NCBI GenBank assembly: GCA_026129525.1
Contig: JAHCHW010000001.1
Coordinates: 384,001-448,000 of the forward strand
Reading direction: 5' to 3'
Length of the DNA stretch: 64,000 nt
From: Chitinophagales bacterium
GTDB lineage: Bacteria > Bacteroidota > Bacteroidia > Chitinophagales > LD1
The notes beneath the pieces were generated by a model, which was not told the DNA's origin, ran no database searches, and saw only the letters and a program-made list of their open reading frames with translations. The position numbers were made by a program, and so were the translations under genes. Below, one piece after another: positions 41,915-50,545 of this stretch. The first letter of the stretch is position 1. Every line of letters starts with the position of its first letter.

Positions 41915-42322
41915 GTGAAGAAGGACAAACCCTACCACTCCATCCGTAAGCCTAATTTTCTCGGAGGCAAAAAGGCTTTCCATGAATTTTTGGAGAAGAA
42001 CCTTGTTTATCCTGCCGAAGCATTGCAAAACAACATTCAGGGAACCGCTCATGTAAAGTGCGAAATAAACGACCGCGGAAAAGTGCTGAAAGCGGAAAGC
42101 ATCCATAAACTCGGCTATGGGTTGGACGAAGAAGCAGAAAGACTTTGCCTGCTCATGCGTTTTGAAGATACCACCGAGCGCGGGCTAAAAATAAAACACA
42201 CCCAAACCATGAAAATTCCTTTTGTGCTGCCACGGCAGCAGGAAATAAAAATTACCTACCACACCACACCCGCCCCTGCCCAAAAGAAAAGCACCGGCTA
42301 CAGCTACACCATAAAAATATAG
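41915..42322 (+). CDS. TonB C-terminal-like domain protein
   Basis: 135 residues from a GTG start. Residues ~35-110 match a TonB-C energy-transducer pattern (LVYPAEALQNNIQGTAHVKCEINDRGKVLKA in two parts, then GYGLDEEAERLCLLMRF). No membrane helix or signal is seen, so this is a soluble, domain-only version and might act with other TonB parts elsewhere. It lies 18 bp after the preceding gene and is probably co-transcribed. Confidence 0.75.
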   Translation: MKKDKPYHSIRKPNFLGGKKAFHEFLEKNLVYPAEALQNNIQGTAHVKCEINDRGKVLKAESIHKLGYGLDEEAERLCLLMRFEDTTERGLKIKHTQTMKIPFVLPRQQEIKITYHTTPAPAQKKSTGYSYTIKI

Positions 42323-42348
42323 GGACAGCAAAATACGCTGCCCCTATA
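42318..42348 (-). terminator. Hairpin terminator for the minus-strand gene
   Basis: TATAGGG(A)CAGC / GCTG(C)CCCTATA with one internal mismatch and a 7-nt loop. A run of A's on the left (42313-42317) gives a U-tract for the minus strand. It also overlaps the stop codon of the plus-strand gene. Confidence 0.55.
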
Positions 42349-42374
42349 GTAACCAACCCAATCCTTCCCGGACT

Positions 42375-43265
42375 TTACTCGCGAGGTAATATGGCTATCT
42401 CCTCTTCCAGCCTGCCATCGCGGAACATGCGGAGATAGTGTTTCTTGTTTTCCATTTCATCGCTGCTCAAATTGTAGTCATAGGTGTATTGCCCTTCGCG
42501 CTGCATTTCGTTGTTTACATACACCTTTTTCATGCGGTTGTTTTCATCGAACAGCGCTATGAGCACTTTGGCGGTGCGGCTAACGCTGTAGCTTAAACTT
42601 CCCGAATAAACCGTTCTTGTTCTTACTACCCGTTGCGGTTCACTGTAACTGCTTCCGTTATTACCTTTATAGATATCGGTAAGCGATATTCCCTTCACTT
42701 TTGCTACAAACCTGCGGAGGTCGTACATCTGTGTGGTGTCATCGCTGTAAATGCTCGAAAGTTCGTAGCCATCGGTAAGGCACCACAAGGCTTTTTGTGC
42801 AGCATCGGTTTGGTAGCGTTTGCGGCTAATGAGTTCGGCAAGGCTTAATATATTTCCACTAAAGCGTTTGCCCAAATTGAATGTTTGTTTTTCCGATGGG
42901 CTTCCGTCATGCGCTTCGGTACACATAGCATAAATGCGATAGTTCTTCTTTTGTTTAGGAGCCAGTTTCACCATAAGCGTTTGCGTAACCATCATGGTTT
43001 GAATGCTGCTGTCGGCAGGCTCTAATTTGTAGCCGTATTCTAAGTTCAGCAATAAATCATCGGTAGAAGTATTCGCAATTTCCATAGCCATACACGGACC
43101 CACATGCGATGAAACATACAAACCCGAAGTGTCGGACTTTGCTCCGTTCATCTTCACATTCACCAATTTTTTCTGCACGGCTTCCGAAAGTTTGTAACTA
43201 ACCTCGGCAGCCCGGCTGTTTGCAACCAACAGCGCCATTATGGTAACCACTATTCCCGCTTTCAT
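42375..43265 (-). CDS. Exported protein of unknown function
   Basis: 296 residues from the ATG at 43265 (MKAGIVVTIMALLVANSRAA signal). Earlier in-frame ATGs give 36 extra polar residues and are rejected. The middle holds VGPCMAMEIANTSTDDLLLNLEYGY and KALWCLTDGYELSSIYSDD, and the C-terminal third (VLIALFDENNRMKKVYVNNE) is like proteins that give a tunable response to oxidative or metabolic cues, but I do not recognise a family. Convergent with the TonB-like gene. Confidence 0.7.
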   Translation of the reverse strand: MKAGIVVTIMALLVANSRAAEVSYKLSEAVQKKLVNVKMNGAKSDTSGLYVSSHVGPCMAMEIANTSTDDLLLNLEYGYKLEPADSSIQTMMVTQTLMVKLAPKQKKNYRIYAMCTEAHDGSPSEKQTFNLGKRFSGNILSLAELISRKRYQTDAAQKALWCLTDGYELSSIYSDDTTQMYDLRRFVAKVKGISLTDIYKGNNGSSYSEPQRVVRTRTVYSGSLSYSVSRTAKVLIALFDENNRMKKVYVNNEMQREGQYTYDYNLSSDEMENKKHYLRMFRDGRLEEEIAILPRE

Positions 43266-43468
43266 ACGCTTGTTTGTTTTTGTATAACTCTGTGATGTGC
43301 CAAACGGAACAACTCCATAAATTTTTTCTGCATCATTTTTTGTTTGCTTTTGCATTAGTACATAATCATGCAACAGTTGTTCTTCTTACAACCTAACATT
43401 CAAACGATGATGCATTTAGGATAACGAATTCGCACATTCATTTATTATCTTGCCGCAAAATTCGGCAC

Positions 43469-44092
43469 ATGCTGGTGATAGGAATTACAGGCGGCTCCGG
43501 CTCGGGGAAAACTACCGTGGTAAAAAAAATACTACGGCATTTTTCATTAGAGAAAGTAGCAGTGCTGCATTTAGACAGTTACTATAAAGATAACAGCCAC
43601 CTGCCGCACGATGAACGCGCCAACATCAATTTCGACCATCCCGATGCATTTGAATTTGAGTTGCTCTACAGCCATATCCGCAGTTTAATGGAAGGCAAAG
43701 CAGTGGAAGAACCCATTTACGATTTTATTACCAGCACCCGCAAAACCGAAACCGTTCACATTGAACCCAAGCATGTAATTATTGTAGAAGGCATTTTGCT
43801 TTTCAGCGATAAGCGCATACGCGATTTGTGCAACATAAAAGTGTTTGTAGATGCCGAGCCGGATGAGCGGGTTATACGCATTATTGAGCGCGATATTAAA
43901 GAGCGCGGGCGCACCGTGCAGGATGTGCTCGACCGCTATCAGGTTGTAAAAAACATGCATATTCAGTTTATTGAACCCACCAAGCGCTTTGCCGATATTA
44001 TTATTCCGCAGGGAGGCGAAAACGAAGTAGCGGTGGATATGATGGTGGCGATTATTAAAATGAAACTGCAACAGGAAGAAGTAAATGCTTAA
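43469..44092 (+). CDS. udk: Uridine kinase
   Basis: 207 residues. P-loop GGSGSGKTTVVKKIL (residues 8-22), HLDSYYKDNSHLP, NFDHPDAFE and the lid region (RDIKERGRTVQDVLDRY) mark uridine/cytidine kinase. It phosphorylates uridine to UMP in pyrimidine salvage. Full family length. It starts a possible operon with the next three genes, although the functions are unrelated. Confidence 0.95.
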   Translation: MLVIGITGGSGSGKTTVVKKILRHFSLEKVAVLHLDSYYKDNSHLPHDERANINFDHPDAFEFELLYSHIRSLMEGKAVEEPIYDFITSTRKTETVHIEPKHVIIVEGILLFSDKRIRDLCNIKVFVDAEPDERVIRIIERDIKERGRTVQDVLDRYQVVKNMHIQFIEPTKRFADIIIPQGGENEVAVDMMVAIIKMKLQQEEVNA

Positions 44093-44133
44093 TACTTAAA
44101 AATCAATTCACCGTTCTACTAAAAAGAAGCACC

Positions 44134-44946
44134 ATGAAAAAGATAATTCCTGCATTGTTTGTACTGGCAGCTATGAGCGTTATACCCGGCTGCAAAAAAG
44201 GCGGATTGAATGTTTTTACTATTCAGGACGATAAAAACTTCGGTTTGCAAATGGAAGCAGAGATAGCATCTAATCCTTCGCAGTTTCCGCTGCTCAGCAA
44301 AACACAGTATGCTTCTGCTTACAATTACCTCGAAAGCATGAAACAAACCATTTTAGCTTCTGGGCAACTGAAGTACGCCAACGAATTTCAATGGAAACTT
44401 TACATCATACAGGACGATGCCACCCTCAACGCTTTCTGCACTCCGGGCGGTTACATTTACATCTACACAGGGTTGATTAAATATCTGGATAACGCTTCCT
44501 CGCTGGCAGGTGTGTTGGGGCACGAAATGGCGCATGCCGACCAGCGCCATTCTACACAACAACTCACCAAACAATATGGTTTGTCGCTGTTAGTGGCGGT
44601 AGTGGCAGGCACTACCAATGCCGGGCAATTAGCCGAAATAGCCGCGGGGCTTACCTCGCTCGCTTTTAGCCGCGACCACGAAAAAGATGCCGATGAACAC
44701 TCAGTAAAGTACCTGTGCCCCACCAAGTACAAAGCCGAAGGCGCATCGTATTTTTTTCAGAAGTTAGAAGCCGGAGGCGTTTCGTGCAGCAGTTTGGAAG
44801 CGTTCTTCAGCACGCACCCGTGCCCCGATAACCGCGTAGCCAATATTCAAAGCAATGCCACTTCGCAAAACTGTGCAGTTAACAACAACATTTCAGCGAA
44901 CGAAGATGTGGCTGCTTACAATGCTTTTAAGGCAAGTTTGCCATAG
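44134..44946 (+). CDS. M48-family metallopeptidase, lipoprotein
   Basis: 270 residues. Lipobox-like MSVIPGC (C20) after a signal sequence. The zinc motif is HEMAHADQRH (~131-140), with the third ligand Glu likely in SRDHEKDADEHSV. M48 peptidases of this kind act in envelope quality control. It is predicted to sit on the periplasmic side of a membrane. C-terminal THPCPDNRVANIQ is a family mark. Confidence 0.92.
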   Translation: MKKIIPALFVLAAMSVIPGCKKGGLNVFTIQDDKNFGLQMEAEIASNPSQFPLLSKTQYASAYNYLESMKQTILASGQLKYANEFQWKLYIIQDDATLNAFCTPGGYIYIYTGLIKYLDNASSLAGVLGHEMAHADQRHSTQQLTKQYGLSLLVAVVAGTTNAGQLAEIAAGLTSLAFSRDHEKDADEHSVKYLCPTKYKAEGASYFFQKLEAGGVSCSSLEAFFSTHPCPDNRVANIQSNATSQNCAVNNNISANEDVAAYNAFKASLP

Positions 44947-45005
44947 GGGAATAGAAGTATTCCGAAACGTTTCGCTACCCTTTCCGTGTTTTCTACCTTC
45001 ACACC

Positions 45006-45455
45006 ATGTTCCACAAACCTTTCGAAGTATATCTCCTCTGCCTGCTGTTGTTGCTGCTTTCGCTTTCGGCTTTTTACGGTGGCGGTGCACTCATTTTAAA
45101 ACCCGATGGCTCTTTGCTGCAAATGGAACCCTGGCTAAATGAAATACCCTTCCCTAATTATCTCATTCCCGGAATCATCTTGTTTGTAATGAACGGCTTG
45201 CTCCCTTTGTTAGCGCTTATCGGATTGCTGTTTCGACCCAAGTGGGAAATATTAAACCGGCTTAACGTGTACAACAACTGCCATTGGGCATGGACATTTT
45301 CGCTCTACAGCGGCATTATTTGCATAGCGTGGATTATTGCACAGCAATTTCTCACCCAGTATTTTATCGCGCAACCCATAGTGGCGCTTGCCGGTTTGCT
45401 CATTATCGTTTTCAGCCTTATGCCGAGGTTAATGAAGCATTACCAAATGGCATGA
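45006..45455 (+). CDS. Small integral membrane protein, unknown function
   Basis: 149 residues, four hydrophobic helices (about 10-30, 50-75, 92-112, 115-140). No catalytic motif. The charged cap at the end is PRLMKHYQ. Between the M48 lipoprotein and a flavodoxin-domain gene, on the same strand. Family not recognised. Confidence 0.7.
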   Translation: MFHKPFEVYLLCLLLLLLSLSAFYGGGALILKPDGSLLQMEPWLNEIPFPNYLIPGIILFVMNGLLPLLALIGLLFRPKWEILNRLNVYNNCHWAWTFSLYSGIICIAWIIAQQFLTQYFIAQPIVALAGLLIIVFSLMPRLMKHYQMA

Positions 45456-45510
45456 TAAAATTCATTCCGCTGCCGGTGTATTGTTTCGGTTTTTTGCACA
45501 AAACATTTTT

Positions 45511-46020
45511 ATGCAAGGTGTTGTAGTTTACAAAAGCCGTTACGGAGCCGCAAAGCAATATGCATTGTGGTTGGCAGAGGCATTAAACATTCCGGCATTA
45601 ACCGAAAAAGAAGCAGATGAAACTGCCCTGCGCCACTGCAATTACATCATAGCCGGCAGTTCTATTTACATGGGGAAAATTATGTTGAAAGACTGGCTGA
45701 CGAAGAATACCGGCTTATTGAAAAACAAAAAGATTTTCCTGTTTATAGTTGGCGCTGCTCCACCTGAACAAACAGAAAAAACCCGCCAATATTTTTCCGA
45801 TAACATACCAGCTGACTTGCTGCAACAAAGCAGTTGCTTTTATCTGCAAGGCAAATCAATATTCAGCGAGTTGAGTTGGCTCGATAAACTGTTGCTGAAA
45901 GCAGGCGCGCACTTTGCCCCAACTCCCGAAGACAAAAAAGCCATGCTCACCGATTTCAATGCAATAAACAAACACAACCTCAATGAATTGTTGAGCGCAG
46001 TAAAGCAATTGCAGCAATAA
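45511..46020 (+). CDS. Flavodoxin-domain protein (HemG-like)
   Basis: 169 residues from MQGVVVYKSRYGAAKQYALW (45511); an upstream TTG would add only a hydrophobic tail. The FMN phosphate loop resembles YKSRYGAAKQYA, and YIIAGSSIYMGKIM plus FLFIVGAAPPEQTE are flavodoxin-fold strands. Similar to menaquinone-dependent protoporphyrinogen oxidase HemG and general flavodoxins. Reaction not assignable. Converges with the next gene. Confidence 0.8.
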   Translation: MQGVVVYKSRYGAAKQYALWLAEALNIPALTEKEADETALRHCNYIIAGSSIYMGKIMLKDWLTKNTGLLKNKKIFLFIVGAAPPEQTEKTRQYFSDNIPADLLQQSSCFYLQGKSIFSELSWLDKLLLKAGAHFAPTPEDKKAMLTDFNAINKHNLNELLSAVKQLQQ

Positions 46021-46021
46021 A

Positions 46022-47557
46022 CTACACCGCATTGGCGCAAGCCATACCATCCATGGCAGCACTTACAATGCCGCCTGCATAACCGGCACCTTCACCGCAA
46101 GGCAACAGATTTTTAATTTCTGGATGGCGCAGTGTTTCCTTGCTGCGCGGAATACGCACCGGGCTGGAAGTACGGCTTTCTACACCCACCAGTATTGCTT
46201 CGTTGGTGCGGTACTTCGGCATTTTCTTTCCAAAGTCAATCAGTGCTGCACGCAAACTTTCGTCAATAAACGCAGGGAGAATTTCAGATAAGTTGTACGA
46301 AGTAAGGCCCGGTTGGTACGAAGTGCGGGGCAGTTGCGTAGAGTGTTTCTGCTGAATGTAATCTTCCATGCGCTGTGTCGGAGCAACAATGCTGCCTGTA
46401 GCGGCAAATGTTTTTTGCTCTACCTGTTTCTGAAATTCCAAAGCTGCTAAAACGCCATGTGCGGAAAGGTGTTTCCAGTTTTCGGGGTTTACCGCAACTA
46501 CTAATCCGCTGTTGGCAAAAGGTCCGTTGCGCTGGCTGCTGCTCCAACCGTTTACCACGGTTTCACCGGCATTGGTAGCAGCCGGGCAAATAACCCCGCC
46601 CGGGCACATGCAAAACGAAAACACCCCGCGCCCGAATGCCTGCGTAACCAAACTGTACGAAGCAGCCGGTAAAAATTTTCCTCGCTCGCACTTGTATTGA
46701 ATGGTATCAATTAACTCCTGAGGATGTTCTACACGTACACCCAGTGCAAAAGGTTTTGCCTCGATAGTAATATGGTGGCGGTGCAGCAGTTCAAAAATAT
46801 CGCGTGCCGAATGGCCGGTTGCCAAAATCACTTGTTGCACGGCAAATGTTTTTCCATCGCCAGCAATCAGCCTTTTAATGGTGCCGTTATCAATAACCAC
46901 ATCTGTCAACTTGGTATTAAAGTGCACTTCGCCTCCGTGCTCAATAATGGTTTGCCGCATGTTTTCAATAATGCGCGGCAACTTGTTGGTGCCTATGTGC
47001 GGATGCGCTTCATAACCTATTCGCTCATCGGCTCCGTGTTCAATAAACACATCCAGCACTTTTTTGATGTCGCCTCTTTTGGTGCTGCGGGTGTACAATT
47101 TTCCATCGCTGTAAGTTCCCGCTCCACCTTCGCCAAAGCAGTAATTGCTTTCGGGGTTGATGTACAAATTACGGTGTATAAGCGATAAATCTTTTATGCG
47201 CTCGCGTGCCGGTTTGCCGCGCTCCAGTATAATGGGTTTTATGCCGCGCTCCAATAATTGCAGGGCGGCATAAATTCCGGCAGGCCCCATACCTATAATA
47301 TGGCAGGTGTTTGCTTCCGAAACTTTTTGAAAAGAGAAGGTGCGTAAATCCTTTTCGGCCTTTTCAGGATGCAGATACACTTCTGCCTTCAGCAAAAACA
47401 CAACGGGCTGCTTGCGCGCATCCAACGATTTGCGGATGATTTTTATCTCACTTATTTTCTGAACAGGAATTTGAAGCTGGCGGGCAGCTTCCGCTTTTAT
47501 AGCATCTGTATCTGCTGCGGCTTCGGGCAAAAGCCTTAACTCAATTTGCATGGACAT
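46022..47557 (-). CDS. FAD-dependent oxidoreductase (COG2509-like)
   Basis: 511 residues. After an ~85-residue N-terminal part comes the FAD loop IIGMGPAGIYAALQLLERG (~87-105), then ILERGKPARERIKD, CFGEGGAGTYSDGKLYTR, and VILATGHSARDIFELLHRH. The C-terminal half has CMCPGGVICPAATNAGETVVNGWS and GEGAGYAGGIVSAAMDG. These match the COG2509 family of uncharacterised FAD-dependent dehydrogenases, full length. Substrate unknown. Confidence 0.9.
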   Translation of the reverse strand: MSMQIELRLLPEAAADTDAIKAEAARQLQIPVQKISEIKIIRKSLDARKQPVVFLLKAEVYLHPEKAEKDLRTFSFQKVSEANTCHIIGMGPAGIYAALQLLERGIKPIILERGKPARERIKDLSLIHRNLYINPESNYCFGEGGAGTYSDGKLYTRSTKRGDIKKVLDVFIEHGADERIGYEAHPHIGTNKLPRIIENMRQTIIEHGGEVHFNTKLTDVVIDNGTIKRLIAGDGKTFAVQQVILATGHSARDIFELLHRHHITIEAKPFALGVRVEHPQELIDTIQYKCERGKFLPAASYSLVTQAFGRGVFSFCMCPGGVICPAATNAGETVVNGWSSSQRNGPFANSGLVVAVNPENWKHLSAHGVLAALEFQKQVEQKTFAATGSIVAPTQRMEDYIQQKHSTQLPRTSYQPGLTSYNLSEILPAFIDESLRAALIDFGKKMPKYRTNEAILVGVESRTSSPVRIPRSKETLRHPEIKNLLPCGEGAGYAGGIVSAAMDGMACANAV

Positions 47558-47598
47558 GGTTAGGTGTTTATCCTAAAACATGGCGAAGGTAAAAACAA

Positions 47599-48444
47599 TC
47601 ACACTACACAAAGATTTCTCACTTCTATTAACACCATGTGCTTTCTTCCGGCTTTTACACCTGCTTCGTCCAGCAAAGCCGTATTCAATTGAATGTCGCG
47701 GCAAAGCACAATCCCTTTGTCTAACAGGGTTTGCTTTTCGCGCTGCGTAAGCGAAGTAATGCAGGTAATGGGATGCAAACCCGTAATGTCAATCATTTCG
47801 CGAAGGCTTCGCCCAAGCGGAAAATCCCAGCCTACTAATTCCAGTCCGCAACACAATCCGTATTTCACCGCATCGTCCGAAAACTTAGTGTTGGTTACCA
47901 CCCAGCCTTTAAATTGTTTATCCGCGTTTTCGCGCAGGGTTGATTGTTGCTCCTTTAAGTCCAGAAAACGCGATTGTATGTAAAGCGGAACTTTTACATC
48001 GCACACGTAGCCGCGCTGGTTATGAAACTTGCATTCCATAAAATGCACTGTGCCGTTGGCGGTTGCCAGCACATCTACCTCGTGCGTTACACATTTGCCT
48101 TGCACAAACCGGTTGGTAACGGTTTCAAAACCCTGACTGCGGAAAAGTTCCGACACGTATTTTTCGAACGGAAAGCCACTGGGGCCCAAATCCATAATCG
48201 CATTCTTTAAGCGATACTTGGCTGCCAAAGGGCGCGAATATGAGCGCAACATATCAAACGCCTTGCGGTAAATTTCTCCGGTCGAAATGCCTTCGTACAA
48301 CTCACCCGAAATTTCGCGCAGAATTTTTTCGGCTAAAAAATCTTCGGCACCGGCTCGCAGCAGCGAACGCTTCAGTTTGCTTTCGTTAAACGGAACTAAG
48401 TTGCCCGATGCTTTAAGTATGTTAACCGGCTTTTTCTTTTTCAT
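47599..48444 (-). CDS. ATP-cone protein fused to a PD-(D/E)XK nuclease-like domain
   Basis: 281 residues. Residues ~5-90 look like an ATP-cone (VNILKASGNLVPFNESKLKRSL in parts, then EIYRKAFDMLRS), a nucleotide-sensing module best known from ribonucleotide reductase and NrdR. Residues ~92-200 carry a restriction-endonuclease (Mrr/PD-(D/E)XK) pattern with D124 (HEVDVLA) and E137-C-K139 (MECKFHN), followed by KGWVVTNTKFSDDAVKY. The C-terminal ~70 residues may hold a helix-hairpin-helix-like piece. It is known as an uncharacterised Bacteroidota family. Role unknown, perhaps nucleotide-controlled DNA cleavage. Confidence 0.8.
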   Translation of the reverse strand: MKKKKPVNILKASGNLVPFNESKLKRSLLRAGAEDFLAEKILREISGELYEGISTGEIYRKAFDMLRSYSRPLAAKYRLKNAIMDLGPSGFPFEKYVSELFRSQGFETVTNRFVQGKCVTHEVDVLATANGTVHFMECKFHNQRGYVCDVKVPLYIQSRFLDLKEQQSTLRENADKQFKGWVVTNTKFSDDAVKYGLCCGLELVGWDFPLGRSLREMIDITGLHPITCITSLTQREKQTLLDKGIVLCRDIQLNTALLDEAGVKAGRKHMVLIEVRNLCVV

Positions 48445-48462
48445 GCAACAACACTGTGTTGT

Positions 48463-49482
48463 TTACTTGGTTGATTTGGAATCTTCCACACTGCCTTTCT
48501 TCCAGTATTTTGCTCCGCGCTCGTTCAACTGAAAAGTTCGGGAAATGGTAAAGCCCAAACGGAAAGCACCCTGCAGCCAGTTGGCATTGTTGTACGGCAA
48601 AAAATCCTGCTCTAACATGCCGCGGGTATTGGTTAAGTTGATATGGAAAACATGTCCGCCTGTTTCAAACTCAAAACCCAAGTTAACTGCCGGGTAATAC
48701 GGGGCATTTTTTAATCCCCGCACCATCGGAAAATACTCCCTGCCGCCCACACCGGGTTTTATGATGGGAAGAAAATATTCGAAAATGAACCCTGCGCGCT
48801 GCGTGAATTTTGCCCTGCCCGAAAAGCCGAGAAAGAACATGCCGTTTTTATCGTTGTGCGGCACGCGATTGCGCCAAACAAACGTGGGCGATAGTTGTAG
48901 CGATAACCACTTGGTGGCTTTACAGGCAACTAACGCTTGCATTGTGTACGACATACGGTCGGCAAAACCATTGTAGCTGTTTTTGGGGAAATAGTTAAGC
49001 GATGCAGGGTTGTTTGAGTTTTTCATGCTTGAAATAGACGCATTGGCAAACAGCGTAATGGTAACCGGAATTTTGAAGTCTTTGGTTTGTTTCAGCACGC
49101 GGTACTTAATGTTGCCGTTCCACAATTCGCGCAGGGGACCCGCGCCTTTGGCTCTTCCTATACCGATGGTTAAATCATCGGTGGCACCATATTCAAAAGC
49201 AAAAAGAATATCAGCTGCCTGGTCGAAACCAAACATGGAATGCACATGGTCGTTATTCGAAGCCGCCATATCGCCAAAACGGTGGCTTATGCGAAAATCA
49301 AGCGCGTACTTTTTTACTGTTTCGATGGAATGAGCACTGATAACACGCGTGGTTTTAAACGTATAGGCGATGTATTCGCGTTTTGGTTTCTGTTCATCCA
49401 ACAGTTCATCCAACACATCGGTTTGGGCAAACAAACTACAAACAGAAAGCAACGCAACAGGGAGTAGGGTAAATTTTTTCAT
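48463..49482 (-). CDS. DUF5777-type outer-membrane barrel protein
   Basis: 339 residues with a signal peptide (MKKFTLLPVALLSVCSLFAQ). Start placed at 49482, as upstream codons give no signal. The pattern HRFGD(M), GFDQAADILFAFEYG, NGNIKYRVLKQT and ...HVFHINLTNTRGMLEQDFLPY is typical of the DUF5777 family. These are expected to be outer-membrane proteins, role unknown. In Bacteroidota they often sit near cytochrome or YceI-type genes, as here. Confidence 0.85.
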   Translation of the reverse strand: MKKFTLLPVALLSVCSLFAQTDVLDELLDEQKPKREYIAYTFKTTRVISAHSIETVKKYALDFRISHRFGDMAASNNDHVHSMFGFDQAADILFAFEYGATDDLTIGIGRAKGAGPLRELWNGNIKYRVLKQTKDFKIPVTITLFANASISSMKNSNNPASLNYFPKNSYNGFADRMSYTMQALVACKATKWLSLQLSPTFVWRNRVPHNDKNGMFFLGFSGRAKFTQRAGFIFEYFLPIIKPGVGGREYFPMVRGLKNAPYYPAVNLGFEFETGGHVFHINLTNTRGMLEQDFLPYNNANWLQGAFRLGFTISRTFQLNERGAKYWKKGSVEDSKSTK

Positions 49483-49512
49483 GGGTACAAAATTGAGTTT
49501 TGCCTGAAATAA

Positions 49513-49540
49513 CAAAAGGCGATTTTAATGAATCGCCTTT
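49513..49540 (-). terminator. Hairpin terminator of the YceI operon
   Basis: AAAGGCGATT (49515-49524) / AATCGCCTTT (49531-49540), loop TTAATG. On the minus strand the hairpin is followed by TTTTGTTATTT. It lies between the DUF5777 gene and the end of the YceI gene. Confidence 0.75.
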
Positions 49541-49569
49541 ACTTTTTGCCCGCTAAGGAAGGTGCCGGG

Positions 49570-50139
49570 TTAATTCTTTACGTACTTCTGAAAAATAAAA
49601 TCAACGTTCACTTTAATTTCTTCGGCTAAACTGAGCACTACTGCCTTAGGTATTTTTATTTTATGGTCAGAAAGTTTTACAACGAACGATGAAACCGCCT
49701 GATAAGGCTGCCCGTTTTTAATGGTGAGTTTGCCCTTTATATCTCGCTCCTGTTTTACCCCGTGTACTTCAAAAGTTCCTTTCAAAGTAACATCGTACGT
49801 TCCATCAGCTGTAAAATCTAAATCTTCCGCAATCACCGCATCTAAAATTCCGTACGGATATTTTTCACTTTCCATGTAGTTCTCGTTAAAGTGCTCTTGC
49901 ATCAGCTTTTTGGTAAACGAAAAGGTGGTCATGGCAACCTTGGCGTACACCTTTTTTGTTTGCGTGTTCAACACACACACTGCTTTACTCGATTCGGCTT
50001 CAATGTTTTCGATTGGTGTAGTAGAAAAGAAACTAATGCTGCCGTTAGAGCAGGAGTAGGTATTGGCATATTTATCAGTTTGTGCCACAACACTTGCTGC
50101 AACCATAACCGCACAAACAATAGCAACAATAGTTTTCAT
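49570..50139 (-). CDS. YceI family periplasmic protein
   Basis: 189 residues: signal peptide (MKTIVAIVCAVMVAASVVAQ) and a YceI lipocalin-like fold (~30-186) with MTTFSFTKKLMQEHFNENYMESEKYP, GTFEVHGVKQERDIKGKL and the tail VVLSLAEEIKVNVDF. YceI proteins bind isoprenoid-type ligands such as polyprenols or quinones. It is the last gene of a three-gene minus-strand group with two CxxxCH-type proteins. Confidence 0.92.
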   Translation of the reverse strand: MKTIVAIVCAVMVAASVVAQTDKYANTYSCSNGSISFFSTTPIENIEAESSKAVCVLNTQTKKVYAKVAMTTFSFTKKLMQEHFNENYMESEKYPYGILDAVIAEDLDFTADGTYDVTLKGTFEVHGVKQERDIKGKLTIKNGQPYQAVSSFVVKLSDHKIKIPKAVVLSLAEEIKVNVDFIFQKYVKN

Positions 50140-50164
50140 AACACCTCCCCTTTATTACTTAACG

Positions 50165-50545
50165 CTATTGCGGGTAATTATTTTCCGCCCAGCAATGTAA
50201 GTAAGCAATCAAACTGTCTGCCAGTTTTGGTGCGCCCTGCGGCATGGGAGTGCAACCCTGCCTGTGTTTAACAGTGCATAACACATCTTTTGTTTGAAAG
50301 GCATTTTTTGCGCCATCGTATGTTGCCAGATTTATTCCATTATAACCGAAAATGGGGTCGTGGCAGGCAATGGCAGCGCAACTGTTGTCTAATATGGCTT
50401 TAACCTTTAGGTTGTAGGTGTTTGCAGACTGGTCAATAGTTGTGCAGTCAATATCAGCAGGTGGTTGTGCTTTATCCTTCGCACATGAATGAACGACTGT
50501 TGCCAAGACCAGCATTAAAGAGGGGACAATGAATTTGCGAATCAT
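50165..50545 (-). CDS. Lipoprotein with CX4CH motif (cytochrome-like)
   Basis: 126 residues with a lipobox (VVHSC) around residue 20. The only haem-like motif is CAAIACH (C-x4-C-H), where a normal c-type haem site is CXXCH. Longer forms such as C-x3-CH and C-x4-CH recur in Bacteroidota proteins of this sort, and haem binding is not established. It starts exactly where the upstream gene stops, so co-translation is likely. Confidence 0.78.
   Translation of the reverse strand: MIRKFIVPSLMLVLATVVHSCAKDKAQPPADIDCTTIDQSANTYNLKVKAILDNSCAAIACHDPIFGYNGINLATYDGAKNAFQTKDVLCTVKHRQGCTPMPQGAPKLADSLIAYLHCWAENNYPQ

Noticed and set aside
41414..42106. 230-aa minus-strand frame
   Set aside because: Spans two plus-strand genes with clear start and domain signals; its composition is that of a shadow.
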